Below the pieces are notes generated by a model. That model did not search any database. It saw nothing but the letters and a program-made list of their open reading frames with translations, and was not told the DNA's origin. A stretch of DNA of 64,000 nt, taken from Cladophialophora immunda (Eukaryota > Ascomycota > Eurotiomycetes > Chaetothyriales > Herpotrichiellaceae). The position numbers and the translations under genes are program-made. Positions 12,332-23,577 of this stretch are shown here, piece after piece. Within the stretch, counting starts at the first letter, position 1. Every line of letters begins with the position of its first letter. The DNA lies in assembly GCF_000835495.1 (NCBI RefSeq), contig NW_015622542.1:2254485-2318484 (forward strand), read 5' to 3'.

Positions 12332-12480
12332 TGTGGAGATGTTCTCAGTGAGTAGCTGTGTTTCCTAGCTCTTACTCGGTTTAAGGCTGGCCGGCCCGGG
12401 GGAGGCCCTCGAAAGGGAAGAAAGAGGGAAGTAATGATATCCTCGGTGAATCCGTGCACAAGGAGGGACAGCAGACGGAG

Positions 12481-12650
12481 CTGGAACAGGAATGAAAGTT
12501 AGTACGCTCGAAAATCAGTACTGAAAGTCCCAGTAGAGAGGCAACCAGGAAAAATGAATGTGGAAGACAAGGATTGAACACAGTGATGGGATTTTGGGGT
12601 AAATGCAGAACATCTTTGATAAAGTCTCGTCAACGGTGATGGAAACTCAC
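12481..12650 (-). other. Likely 5' UTR intron of SSD1
   Basis: On the minus strand a GAG|GTGAGT donor at 12650 and a TACTAAC branch site followed by TTCCAG ending at 12481 form a strong 170-bp intron. It sits 150 bp upstream of the SSD1 ATG, so the leader is spliced. A long structured leader fits the known regulation of SSD1 homologues, but transcript data are needed to confirm it. Confidence 0.6.
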
Positions 12651-14512
12651 CTCGAACGGTGCCGAGAGATATACCGAAGCCGGCTCTTGACGCCCTTGAG
12701 AGTTTTGTAGATTCAGCGAATCTCGAATGTTGGACGAAAGATGGTCACGAATCCTAATCAGTTGCGTATTGCGGTCGACAGTCGAGTCGAGAGCCTGCGG
12801 GCCGGGGTGCAGTGGTGGGTGGAGTGACAAGGCGGTGTCAGTGACAACGTGAGGAATCGCTCGACGAAGGTGATGTTGTAGCGTTGAGCTGATGGCCGTC
12901 GCAATGGCAATAACAACTCGAGGGGCTCGGTAGTGATTGCAACCACAGACTGCGCAATATGGGCGCAGGCAGATAAGTCGAGGTTGCGGAAGGCAGGCTC
13001 GATTTGACGTAAGACTTATTTCTTGGGTCAGGGAAGGACAGGAAAACGGAACTGGACGGGGACGGGTGCCCACAACGGAGAGGGATAAGAGCACACAAGA
13101 GAGTGACTCTGATGGGCTGAAGGACTGTCTGGTGAACGCTGAAGCGATGTGGAAAAGGACAGGACAGAACAGAGGGACAGGATGATGAAGGGGAGAGGTA
13201 CAGAAGCAACTCGGCAGGAGAGGGGAAGAGAGAGGGAATGTTTGAGGGATGGGTTTTGGTAGAGGCTTTGTATGGGTAATTGGTGGTGGTGCCCTTTTTA
13301 GTGGGCGCAGGCTGGTGAAGGGCGGAAGGGCCTTGCAGGCTCAAGACTACCACCAAGCACAGGTGTCTAGTTAACGTTCTCACTGCTCACTCGCTTATGC
13401 GGTGCAGCGTAGGGCTACCTGGACATGGGTGACTTGCCCTATAGGCCATGTCTGTTGGGCTTTTGATCACCTTTGGCCCCCCTCTTTCGGTCTCTATTAG
13501 AAAGGACGACAACTCTGATATCTTTCCGTTCTGGGCACCACCTTGATCCTTGGTCGGGGATGCAGAGAGTAAGCATCGTCCTCGGACTGATACATCGTAC
13601 TTGCTGTTCAGGGGGCGGGGACTATGAACAACGGGGTCGTTGCTAGCTCTCCTGATGGTTTTATGTATTGCTCTACCACAGCGCAGCTGGTTGTGATTCA
13701 CGTTGCAGTCGCCCGCCAACAGAGGAACAGTTGATGCGCCAAGAGATGTTGCGGGCGGTAATGGGCTCCCCTTGGCTCCCTAGGCGGGCCTAGTGCCGCG
13801 TAGCAGCCCACAGGCCAGGCAAGCCTTGGGTTTGGCGCACATCCCCCGGGTGAGGGCCAGCTTGGTGGCACCTAGACTGCACGGGACTGCTCCACCAGGC
13901 TTGCCTAAGCTGAAACCCGTGTCTGAGTTCTGGCTGGTGCTCCAACCTCGTCACCAACTGCACTGCTCCCACTCAAAGTTCCTCGATGAAACTTCACCAT
14001 TTCTGGCCCTTTAGGCACTTTGGACAGCAGCACTCTCACTTCCCAGACATCAAGTGTCAATTGGCTGTGTCGCTCCCTCGTCCAACCTTCGGTGCCACCA
14101 TCAACACTGGTCCGGTCCTCCAGTCATCCCTCCTTGAACACCAAGAAGGCCTGGAGCTCTCTCGGCTTGCCTGAAAAAGTGCTTTATCTCTGCCTAGGAA
14201 GTCTTCTATTGACATGGGCTAAATATTAACGCGTCTTGGACTGGATATCAGCCTTGCCTCGGTAGGCAACTTGTCTCCTGCTACCTCCTTACGAACCCGT
14301 GTCGCGGTTTGTGCGTCCATATCGACAAAGAACATTCCAACTTCCGAGCCCTTGATCTCGGTGCCATCACAATCTCCTCATTTCGCCAGTGTCATCACCT
14401 AAATCAGGGAGACCATCGCAGACACTCCGTCTCCATATCTCGCCTTCCCAACATTCTTGGACCGTGTCAATTGGGGGTGGTCAGCGGAAAATAAAAGTCA
14501 CGTGCTTTGACC
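12651..14512. other. Shared upstream region of SSD1 and GLE1
   Basis: SSD1 (-) and GLE1 (+) diverge from this ~1.9-kb stretch. The part to about 13.3 kb is pyrimidine-rich on the minus strand, fitting a long SSD1 leader. A CACGTG palindrome lies at 14499-14504, just upstream of the GLE1 ATG. I see no coding sequence with recognisable motifs. Confidence 0.45.
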
Positions 14513-16316
14513 ATGGCCCAGGCAAGGCTTCACTCATCCTCACCGTTCTCAGCCAGAGACAGCCCCAGAGGTCGTCGGACCGACGACAGCCCGTCCAGGC
14601 AACTACAATGGGAACTGGAACGTGCTCTCAGCCAAATCCATCTGCACGAGATTGAGCGCTCCAAACTTCACGCCTATCAGAAACGCCAACAGCAGGAAGA
14701 GCTTGATGCTCGGGAATCAGCGCAAGCGGAGGCTCACCGGATAGAGCTCAATGCCGCGAAAGCTCAGCATGAAGTCGTACGGAAACAGGCCGAGGCGGTC
14801 CTCCAGGCCTACATCAAGCAGGAAGAAGAGGATCGTCAGAGACGTGAAGAAGAGGAGCGGAGGAGATTAGAGGAGGAAGAAAGACGGAGGAAGGCAGAGG
14901 CAGAGGCAAAGGCGCAAGCCCAGGAAAGGGAACAAGCACGTAAACGGGCCGAAGAGGAGCGAAGAGCCCGTGAAGAGAACGAGCGCCGGGAACGCGAAGA
15001 GCGTGCCCGCCAAGAAGCGGAACGTCAAGCAAAGCAAAAGGCTGAAGAAGAGGAAAAAGACCGAAGGGAGAAGGCCGCGGCCGAGCAGAGGCAACGAGAG
15101 GAGAAAGCTAAAGCGGAGCAAGAAGCTGCACTGCGGAAACAAGAAGCTGAGAAAGCTGCTGCAGCCAAAGTTTCAACACCTCAACCCGCCGCCCTTGGCC
15201 CAGGCAAAGACATCAGTCGGGCATCAGAGGTCGAGGCACAACATGCCAACTACCTAGTTCTCCACAAGAAGCTGAAAAAGTTCCGTGCCGACTTCTGGGT
15301 CGCGGCCAAGAAGGATCCTGGCTTGAAGCCCCATGTCGGAGACATGCGACGGGCCATTCGAACCAGCGTGGGCCAGTTGACAGATGACAAGGCTGGCAAC
15401 AAGAAGGCAGTAAGTGATGAAGATATCACCTCGATTGACCGAGTTTTCCGACTAACCATGGTAGCATGACCGAGTCAGATCTACATTGCAGCAGGCTCTC
15501 AAGGATCGGCCGTCACCTCCCGTTTCTGTGAGCGAGTACCTACCGACACACCTCAACCTGGGCGACAATGGCACGACAACGATCCCGTCGCTTGCGCTGT
15601 ACCTTCTCTCCATCTTCAGTAAGGCTGTAATCAGTGGGTTTGTGGGTGAGTGTGCCGTCAACCCCAAGGCGGCCGAACCCATTGGCACGCTGGTTGCACA
15701 GATCTTCTCGATGCCTGAGCTACAATTCCCACGAAATGTCCCATCCACAGCCGACCCATCACAGCTTTCCAAGCCGACCAGCGTCTCCCTCATTTCCATC
15801 CTGATGAGCAAATTCCACGCCACGGCGCCGATACTTTTCGGGATCTACGGGCGCGAATCCACTGCCGCTGGCAAACACCGACTCGGCTGGCGTCTTGATA
15901 GAATCACAGACGACCCCGACTCGAAGAAAGCGTTTGTGAATGAAAACAAGCACTATGACCGTCTCACAGGTCTCGGGGTGGGCTACGCCTCGATCGCTCT
16001 CCGCAACTTTTCGAAAGCCAAGGTCTCCAACCCCTGGCCGCCGGTGCATTATTGGGCCAGTCTCGCGCACATTGCCAATACGCCTCCACAAGAGGTGCAG
16101 ACCAGCCATCTGGTCTTGTTGAAGAGCATGCTCGAGAACAATGCGATCGAAAGGTTCGTGTTGTTTTTCGGGGCGGCGGGCATTGCCGCCTTGAGGCAGG
16201 TGGCAGTAGACTTCCCCAGGACGCTACCGAAAGAATTGCAAGAAAAGCCAGCGACAAAGACGTTGGTGTTGATGGTTGAGGGGTGGAAGAAGGAGAAACA
16301 CTTCTCGCTTGCGTAG
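14513..16316 (+). CDS. GLE1: Nuclear pore mRNA-export factor Gle1
   Basis: Gle1 sits on the cytoplasmic face of the nuclear pore and, with inositol hexakisphosphate, activates the DEAD-box helicase Dbp5 to release exported mRNPs. Exons are 14513-15409 and 15465-16316 (582 aa); the 55-bp intron has GTAAGT, a CTAAC branch and TAG, and joins NKKA to HDRVRSTLQQAL in frame. The ATG at 14513 has a strong context (gaccATGgcc). Residues ~60-235 are a long, highly charged coiled coil (repeated EERRR/EEEE blocks), as in other Gle1 proteins. The C-terminal GLE1 domain (~270-580) carries GWRLDRI, GLGVGYASIALRNFSK, NPWPPVHYWASLAHIANTP and a closing VLMVEGWKKEK, all typical of the Dbp5/IP6-binding helical repeat. 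Length and domain order are normal for the family. Confidence 0.93.
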
Positions 16317-18015
16317 CGACGTGCGAGGACGAGCGCTGGAAGTGTGATGAACATGATGCGGTTGCAACAGACGACTTGGGCGTGGGAGAAAGAAGACGCT
16401 CAATGTGGATTTTGCAAAATCAGCCCACCGTGCGAACGCTGATCAGGTCCTGCGACGGATGAGCGAGACATGGGAAGGACGAACGCTAGCTTGGGCAGTC
16501 GAGAAACAACACACTCGGTCCTTGAACGGGGGAACCCTCAGCGTCACAGAATATAGACCACTGTCTGGAAGACTTGTTCCTGTTCTGGACTCCAACATAC
16601 GCAAGTCTTTCTTAGTGACGTTCATGAGCCACTTCTTATGCAAGGAGAAGCCGAAGATAGAGGAGCAGAGAGGCTGAACAGATCTCGCCCATCCTTATGA
16701 ATCCATCTCCTATCGGGCCCATTCATAGATGATAAGTCCACCACCTACGAGTAGTTTATAAAAAGCCCCGAGTAGCCGTTGGAACAACGAGTACCTTGCC
16801 TCGTACGTGTACAGGATAGTCATCCCCTTTTACTCCTATGGCCGACTACGCCCGCCTTCTCCGCCCTCTTTTTCGCAAGCAAATCTCACCACCGAGCGAG
16901 AGCGAGCGGGGTCCCCGCGGCGCAGGGAGTATGCTAGGGACATATACGGACACATGCATTGGCGACGTTGTACCTCGTACTCCGTAACATGCGTCGGTAC
17001 TCTGGACTCCGCACGATCCCAGGACCCATGCAAGACATGATCTGCCCTGCCGGCTGCTCTGCAAAAGTCGCTAGGTAGCTAGGTAAGCATGCGAGTGGGC
17101 GGTCAAGTGGGCGGCTGGTTATTGAGGTCCCATCGCCAGCTCAATGCATATTACCCCGTTCATATGTGTATGTACCCTACCTACCTAGATTACTCGAGAA
17201 CGAAAAACCAATCTGCCATTTACAGTTTGATCCTAGAGGGTGAGCGAAGGCCGCTTTGACCTGAGCTTTGGCTGAGCCTGCTCCCTGAGCACACTCCCTA
17301 AGCAAACACACCGGGACCTAATCTGGCCCCTTGCGATCGGCTATGCATCTGTTTCAGACGGACGTCACGGAGCTGGACGTCAGGGAGCTGGACGTCAGGG
17401 AACTTGGCAGATTCCCTACCCTTTTGCTGCTGCCTAAGTTCCTATGTAAGCTTGGGCGTAGCGATGCGATAGGATACGTGGTTAAATCGTACGTCGTGAT
17501 TTAATGACCGGTCCTCACGCCTCGGGAATGCCTCGGGAAATGCCTCTCTCACTCTCGTACATGCCCCCAATCGTACATCTAGTCACGGCGAACAGGTCGC
17601 GTGTCACGTGGACTGTCATTACTAGTTCACGTGATGTAGGTATCGGCTTACCTACCCAAGCGTCCAGTCAGTCGAACTCTCCAGCTCGTCTTGCTGGTCC
17701 ACTTGTTCGCCTGCTCCCTCGTCCTCAACCACAAGCCGGACTGCTGATACCTGGAGTGGTTTGACCACACTCTCGATAGTCATGCCACCAAAGTCTAGGC
17801 TTCGTTTCTGCGATTCCACTCCCGAACGTGACTGTTTGGACCGAACGCGCGTTAGCCACACAGTACGATTTCCCTAGCTCGCTATTAGCAAGCCATCTGG
17901 CATTCGGACCGAACGACCACCGTCTATTGTTCTGCTTCAATGGGAAGACAGTCAATGCTTATAGATCAGGGGTTCGGGTGGGGCCCCAAGTTTTTGCTCC
18001 AGGTCTATCTATCAA
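16317..18015. other. Gene-poor intergenic stretch
   Basis: About 1.7 kb without a recognisable gene. It holds a TATA-like TTTATAAAAA at 16756-16765 with no convincing ORF after it, the GACGTC tandem repeat (17361-17400), two CACGTG palindromes (17605-17610, 17628-17633) and two GGACCGAAC motifs (17835-17847, 17902-17914). It probably serves as the upstream region of a once-functional gene at 18.0 kb. Confidence 0.45.
17361..17400. repeat. 15-bp tandem repeat with GACGTC cores
   Basis: Three copies of a unit close to GGACGTCAGGGAGCT stand head to tail, with GACGTC palindromes at 17361, 17376 and 17391, exactly 15 bp apart. GACGTCA is close to the CRE/ATF half of bZIP sites, so this may be a clustered bZIP-binding array; that role is inferred. 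Confidence 0.7.
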
Positions 18016-18558
18016 TTGAGTCGGCACCTTGCTCGTCACCATGGTGTCAGACATCACATCACAGCTGGCGATCGGGTCTTTTCACAAAGGAGAAGCCGGA
18101 AAGGAACGACTCGACCTCACGTTTATGGCGACCATGGAGATCCTCACCGCGCAGCCCTTGAAGACGCGCAGCCAGACGCCAAAGTCAGCGAATCGACATG
18201 GGCAGCGGTCCTCTTCCTGGTCTTCACCCTGCAATCCTCCCTGAGCTTCGCTCTGCTCACGGTGTTTCCGATTCTTGTGCCGATCGCTTTGGAGTTGCAA
18301 CACAACACTAAGAACGTCAAGTGGATGGCATCAGGATGGTCTCTCGCGGCCAGTATCTCCATCAACATAGCCGGCCAACTCAGCGACTATTTCGGCCGTC
18401 GGTATAGCCTGTTGTTTGGTCTAGGTCTCCTGATACTCGATCACACTGTCGGTGCCACCGCGCAGGATCGTATAGCTCTATCTGGTCGTGCTGGGAGCGG
18501 TGGAGGGTCCTGTAGCTGCGCTGAGCGGCACATGAGTAAAGGCAAATGGCTATATTGA
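18016..18558 (+). pseudogene. Relic of an MFS transporter (N-terminal part)
   Basis: Translation from about 18180 gives an MFS start: a hydrophobic helix (WAAVLFLVFTLQSSLSFALL), then VKWMASGWSLAASISI and the loop 2-3 motif GQLSDYFGRRYSLL, then a third helix. There is no in-frame ATG before it. After RIAL near 18478 the reading frame is broken: a one-base shift restores YLVVLGAVEGPVAALSGT and then TGA. Nothing of the remaining ~350 residues follows. The arrangement resembles drug:H+ antiporters (DHA2-like), but the piece is too short to be sure. It lies tail to tail with an intact Zn2Cys6 regulator, a usual partner of such transporters, so this looks like a former resistance or metabolite cassette that has decayed. 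Confidence 0.65.
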
Positions 18559-18670
18559 GGCAAAAGTCTTGGTTAAGCTCAAATCCGTAGTGCTATAGTC
18601 TTTACATGTTTAGTGCGCATGGGGCATCTAAACCCCGACTCAGCTCGCAATGCCGAACAAATCAAACGTG

Positions 18671-21603
18671 CTACTGCCACACGTCGCCGAATCCACGCCC
18701 TCCAGCCATCCCTCTGTAGTTCTCGTTGAGCTCGGGCATAGAGAGAAGCTCGGCTCCCGGCACGCTGAACCAATTCATGTGAGACTGTTCGGGCTCGATA
18801 TCATAGGATTGATCGGACGGATGAAGCACTGGTTCCAGTCCGGGTTGTAAGTAAGCAGATATCGAAAAGTCCATGTTCGTACTGGCGCCAGGAAGACCGG
18901 GCCGGCTCGTGGAAACAGAACTGGGAAGGCTGGAATTTCTGTCGTTGCGCTCGGCAGAGGATACAGCATAATCACTGATACTGGGGCAGGAGAGGTGATT
19001 GAAATCATCGCCGGCGTCTAAGCTCGAGTTCCTCTCTTGATGAAACGATGCCTGGTTCAGCTGCAGGTTTTTTGCGATAAAGTTGTGATGAGTACCGACG
19101 CCCGACTTGTTTTTCTTCTTTCTATTAAAGCTCCCTAAAGGTGAAGGAGAGCGCGAGGACTCTTCTTCACCCTCGATCTGAGTAGTAGGAAAGGGAATGA
19201 AGGGAATGCCGAGTAGTCTTGGGGGGCCTTGTTCTTCAGGAGGAGAGGTTGAAACGCTTGCAGTTGTCCTCGACCTGGGATGGCGCCGAATGGTGTGACG
19301 ATAGGACCCATTCATGAGCGCCATCAAGCCGGCTCTGCAGATACCTTCGATGCTGGAGGTCCGATCTGGTAGCTCTGCTGGCAGTCGACCGATGATGCTT
19401 TGCAGCGACGGTGAGGATTCGGTTGTGGAGTTCGAGCCTTTTACTATGCGTTCACGCTACGAAGGAGAAGAAGGAAACATGTCAGCAAAACTCCGGCTAG
19501 AAGACCCGCAACATTGCGGTGCGAAAATCAAGGAGAGAACTTACCAAAGGTGTCAGTATAGGCCAGTAGATTATGAGCTCGTCCAGGAGCAACAGTGCCA
19601 CCTGCATATGCTGGCAATGTGCGTCGGCGACTGGCAGACTCGGAGACAGGGAATTGAGAGTAGAATGGACCAAGCCCGCGGCAAAGGTACAGTAGCCAAT
19701 GAAGGGTGGTATCCTTGTTACATCCGGTTTCGTGGCGAGAAAGTCCAGCAACATGAATGTGAACTGAGTCGCGGCCGTGAGAACGGTTCGTATGGACGTT
19801 TCGAGCATTGATGGAGGAACAGCATCGACGTTCTCCTCTCCTTGCTGTTGGCCCGAGAAAATCGGAATGAGAGATGCGTGGAGGAATATGAGGCACTGAT
19901 AATATGCAGCCTGCAGATAGAAAAAGCAGTACGAAAGATCGCATGCGTCGGGAGAAGAGTTTGTCTCCTCGACCATGGTGTTCGTATATGTTGTTATGCG
20001 CTCTTGTAATTGGCGAATCTTACCGTCCGCTGCCAACAGGCTGCACAGAAAGACTGGAGAATCTGCTTTGGGTTGATCCTTGATCATTTCTTTGATCTCA
20101 GACCTGGGCAGGTAGCGAAAGATAATGGATTAGCAATCTTTTGAAAGAGATCAAGGTTGCGGGAATAGGTTATAGGCTCACCATAGCGTAAGGGCGCGGA
20201 TCATTAACGATGTCTTGTTGCTCCGACAGCCCTCTTCGGGCAAAGAATCTGACAGCCTCTCAGTAGCCAAGTTTCCAGGGATAAGTCGACTGTCTGTCGC
20301 AGCCTCTACCAGATCCTGATCATTCACAGGGAGGCAAAGATCACAGATCGAACGAATATTGTCGCGTGGGTGAAGTGGCAGATCCCGAACGCATTGCGTA
20401 ATCCAGCAGGCCCAGAAGCATCTGCGAAGCAATTCTGATTTTCTGATTCTTTCCTGGTTGGAGATATGTTTGGATGGTCGATTAAGACCCAGGAGTTGAC
20501 AGGTAGTGTATGACAGCGCTATTGGCATTAAGTCTTAATACACCGGCCCAGCCCGCGGCTTGGTACTCTCTGAGCACGGGAATACTCAACTGGAATGGAC
20601 GCCACTGCGTTTTATGTCTCCCATAGCAAGCCAATACAAAGATAGATTTTCGCAAGTTTGAATAACCTCCAAGCATGGCCGGTCGGATATCTGCAAAACC
20701 GTGATACCGGCTCGGTCTGCCCAAGTTCTCCCAGTGGAATGGAGAGAGAAGAATGCCGGTAAGCCAGAGGCCCTGTTTATCTCCTCGTTGGCCGGTTTCT
20801 TGAAAAACCTGTCTATTTGTCAGTAACTGGACGGGCTAAAAAGGAGGCGGACGAAGCCCCATCTCGTACAAAGAAGCTAGAGCAAAAATACTTAGATTGA
20901 CATGTTCTTGCAGTTCGCCTGCTTGATATCTGGCAATCAAAGATTCGTGCTCAAAAAGCAAGGCGGCGTTATGGATGCGCGAGAAATAGACTTCAAACAA
21001 GAGCAAGCCAAGCTCTTTTGGAATGTGTTGAAGAGGCCTGGCTAGATCGTCACGGTTCCCACGGGAGTTGGAAGTACGAACGCGTTTGCTTGGGGGCGAC
21101 TATCTCAACGGGGTAAGTGATGAAATAGTGCATGAATCTGCCACTACGGGGCAACATCAAAATTGGTAGAGAGCATGGGAACTACCTCGATATCATTCTG
21201 CTCCCGCCGCACGAAGGAAGGCGACGCCTGACTTGCTGCACCATCGTTTGGATAGTCTTCTTGCGGAGTCGCGTCATGATTGGCATCACGAGAGCCATGG
21301 CCGTTGTCAGCCCCCAGTGCTCGAAATGAGGCGAGAAACCGTCGATCGGGGGGTAGAGGGTAGTCGCATCTTGCACCTTGCTTGATGCAACGGGTACAGT
21401 GTGGCTTTTGACGGGAGCAGCGAAGCTAGATGATGAAAATACATCAAGTCGTCAGCATTCCGACGGCTGGGGCCACGCGAAGGTGAACGTGAACGTGAAC
21501 CTGCTCCAGGAAATCGAGGCTGACGTACCTTCTGGCGACGGCATCGCTGGCAAGCGGTAGCAGACTTTGAAGAGTGAGGATCTTGGACATCTGACTGCGT
21601 CAT
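18671..21603 (-). CDS. Zn(II)2Cys6 transcription factor with fungal-specific TF domain
   Basis: A nuclear DNA-binding regulator of 808 aa in seven exons that all close in frame: 21603-21529, 21425-21186, 21099-20892, 20812-20591, 20518-20182, 20103-19545 and 19456-18671. The zinc cluster is split by intron 1: ACQRCRRQK then LRCSRQKPHCTRC and IKQGARCDY, giving C-x2-C-x6-C-x6-C-x2-C-x6-C, which should bind CGG triplets. The middle homology (fungal_trans) domain is recognised by HIPKELGLLLFEVYF, CLEVIQTCENLSLYWLAMGD, TTCQLLGLNRPSK and LLRRCFWACWIT. The C-terminal 260 residues are Ser/Pro-rich and acidic, a likely activation region. Short models here would look frameshifted because six introns interrupt it. 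The target is unknown; the adjacent broken transporter and the downstream cupin/GST genes are candidates. Confidence 0.85.
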
Positions 21604-22136
21604 CGGTGCGGATCTGGAACGTCCAGGACTTGGATCAAGACGATGTGGTGTGCCTTCGTTGGTGATGTCGATAAAGGTCAGTCGAACCCGCACAAAGGTC
21701 GCTGACAAGCAGAAGGGGGAGGGATGTCGAGGGATCGAGGGGTGGAGGGAAAGTCAGGGGGAGCCTTGGTCGCACCTGGCACCGAGACCTGGCGAGCTGG
21801 CTTGCTAGGACGGCATCTTCTTGACCCGAAGATTACGTGCAGGTTGTATAACTGCGGGTCCGAGGCCCAGCAGCGGCTGCCCCGGTCCTATCATAACGAA
21901 TAGGGACATCGTGATCCGGGGTCCCAGCAAAATCTAGATCTTACCGAATCTGTGCAAGCCTATGTAGGTAGTATCGTGTGCCACACCCAGCGGCTGCCCA
22001 CTAGGTCCAGCAGCAATTACTCTCCCACCATCGATAGAGTGAGGCTATTTCATAACAGGAAAAATTTATAGTCATTCAAGTCAGTCCTTGGATCTCGCCA
22101 ATTTTGGCAGAAAGTTTTTGTAGTATAACAATCTCT
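21604..22136. other. Intergenic between regulator and cupin gene
   Basis: No gene seen. It includes the promoter of the Zn2Cys6 regulator and the 3' end of the first cupin gene. The stretch 21840-22020 has two partial copies of a CCCAGCGGCTGCCC-type segment (near 21873 and 21989). Confidence 0.4.
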
Positions 22137-22769
22137 TTAGTGACTCTTGAAGTTCGCCGTGCTGGGATGATCTGACGACAGCCCCGACAATTCCTCACCC
22201 AGCACCTGGCCTTGGACCCGGACCGGTAGCGCTTCGAGGAGAACAAAGGCCACCCGAACCCAGTTTTCCTTGCTCGGATTGTACCAGCTGTGTTTGGTGG
22301 CTCGTTGGACCACCACATCTCCGGGGCGCATCAACTGCGTCTCTCCAGAATCCAAAATCAATTCCGCTTCTCCGAAGATTACGATACCGTAGTCGACGGA
22401 CTCGGTGCGGTGCATGGGGGCCCGGCCTCCGGGCTCCATATCCACGATTCTGCACACCGAACCACCACGGATCGAGAGGGGCAGCTATGTTACAGATCTC
22501 CGAGTCAATCATCTGTGACTGTCGAGCGTGCAGTGTTAAGTACTCACGTCTTGGTTCGCTTCGTTCACACAGATGTCCTCTTCGTTCTCGAGGTCTATCG
22601 GTGTCTTTACCGTGCTGTAGACGGTGTTGTACTGAGCAACACCTCCCAGGACGGGCTTGAGATGACCTTGGTCGACGGTGTGAAAAACTGCTTGGCCTGC
22701 GTCATTGTGAGAGGTTATCAGCCTTTTACCGACGGGAAGATTGTTGGGGATGGCTTGGTTCGTAGACAT
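22137..22769 (-). CDS. Small single-domain cupin protein (copy 1)
   Basis: Two exons, 22769-22548 and 22484-22137, with a 63-bp intron (GTGAGT, TAG), encode 189 aa from MSTNQAIPNN. An in-frame ATG at 22823 would add 18 residues, but the paralogue near 32.3 kb supports the shorter start. After RLITSHND the barrel shows GGSVCRIVD, MHRTESVDYGIV (first cupin motif), LILDSGE and MRPGDVVVQRATKHSWYNPS (second cupin motif with His and Asn). The canonical HxH and Glu ligands of motif 1 are only partly present, so metal binding is uncertain. Such proteins occur in fungal oxidative and aromatic-metabolism clusters with unclear chemistry. It is related to the protein at 32033-32662, which has no intron. 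Confidence 0.85.
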
Positions 22770-23577
22770 GGTTGGTGCAATATTGTAACAAAGCCTGAGA
22801 GAACTGCAAGATTTCCAATGCATCTATCCCAGAGAATGGCAGACAAACCTTTCTCTGGGAAGCTGATGACTTATTGTTGTTCTCATCTTTGACGAGACAC
22901 CAGCCGACGAGCTAGCTACGGTGCCACTTCGTACTTTCCCTTGGACTGCTGGCAGAGAATTGTCTTCAGCGAGAGGTTTAGAGTCGATTTCTAAAAACTG
23001 AATGTTCGGACGTTCGGACCGAATGGAGCACCTGGGCCAACACTCTCCAATGGCATGATATCTACCTCTAGGTATGTACACATGCTCCGATGTGCGCTAT
23101 GTACAACACTCGGTAACCGGCCCGTCCACGACCCGAAAAAGTGGGACGCGGAGCACCAGACGCTAAAAGTCTCTCTGGACGTGCTCACTTGCTACCCCGG
23201 TCTTGGGTGAAGGGCCCTGGCTTGGTGATCTGAGGCCGTACGACGGCTTGTTACGATCCCATCTGTCTCAATTCTATAGCATGAGCTGACCTTCGGGGCA
23301 AGTATCTGGATCGCAAAAGGAGGTATCATTGTCATAGTTGGAAGCCATCACCATAAACACCACAATGCCTCGGAGCGAATGCGGCGACTTTGATTCATTG
23401 AGAGTCTCTTCCTACAGTAATTTCATCCATATTTGGCATGGGCATCCTCACGAGTTCGCGTCGTTCAAAACAGCCCTAACAGCCCTTTCAACCAGCTATT
23501 CCTTCGTCATTTAGGTGACGTGCTCCAGTACAAACGGGATGAGGCCAGGTGCGAACACATTTGTGGCTTCTCATTGC
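22770..23577. other. Upstream region of cupin copy 1 and 3' end of GST
   Basis: About 800 bases with no recognisable gene. It carries the CGG-N-CCG palindrome listed separately. Small open frames on both strands here show no family motif. Confidence 0.4.
23005..23024. promoter_or_regulatory. TTCGGACCGAA palindrome, candidate Zn2Cys6 operator
   Basis: A full inverted repeat TTCGGACCGAA (23013-23023, CGG-N-CCG) is preceded directly by another half site (TTCGGA at 23005). It lies about 240 bp upstream of cupin copy 1. The same palindrome occurs at 17903-17913 and a one-mismatch form at 24726-24736 upstream of GST. Inverted CGG triplets are the usual targets of Zn2Cys6 dimers; the pairing with a given regulator is inferred. 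Confidence 0.45.

Noticed and set aside
16756..17040. TATA-like TTTATAAAAA followed by short ORFs
   Set aside because: The ORFs (about 75 codons) are low-complexity in style and without homology; a TATA-like string alone does not support a gene.
18671..21603. Regulator first looked frameshifted and broken into several ORFs
   Set aside because: Six introns with proper donors, branch sites and acceptors restore one continuous frame of 808 codons; the zinc cluster and TF domain are complete.
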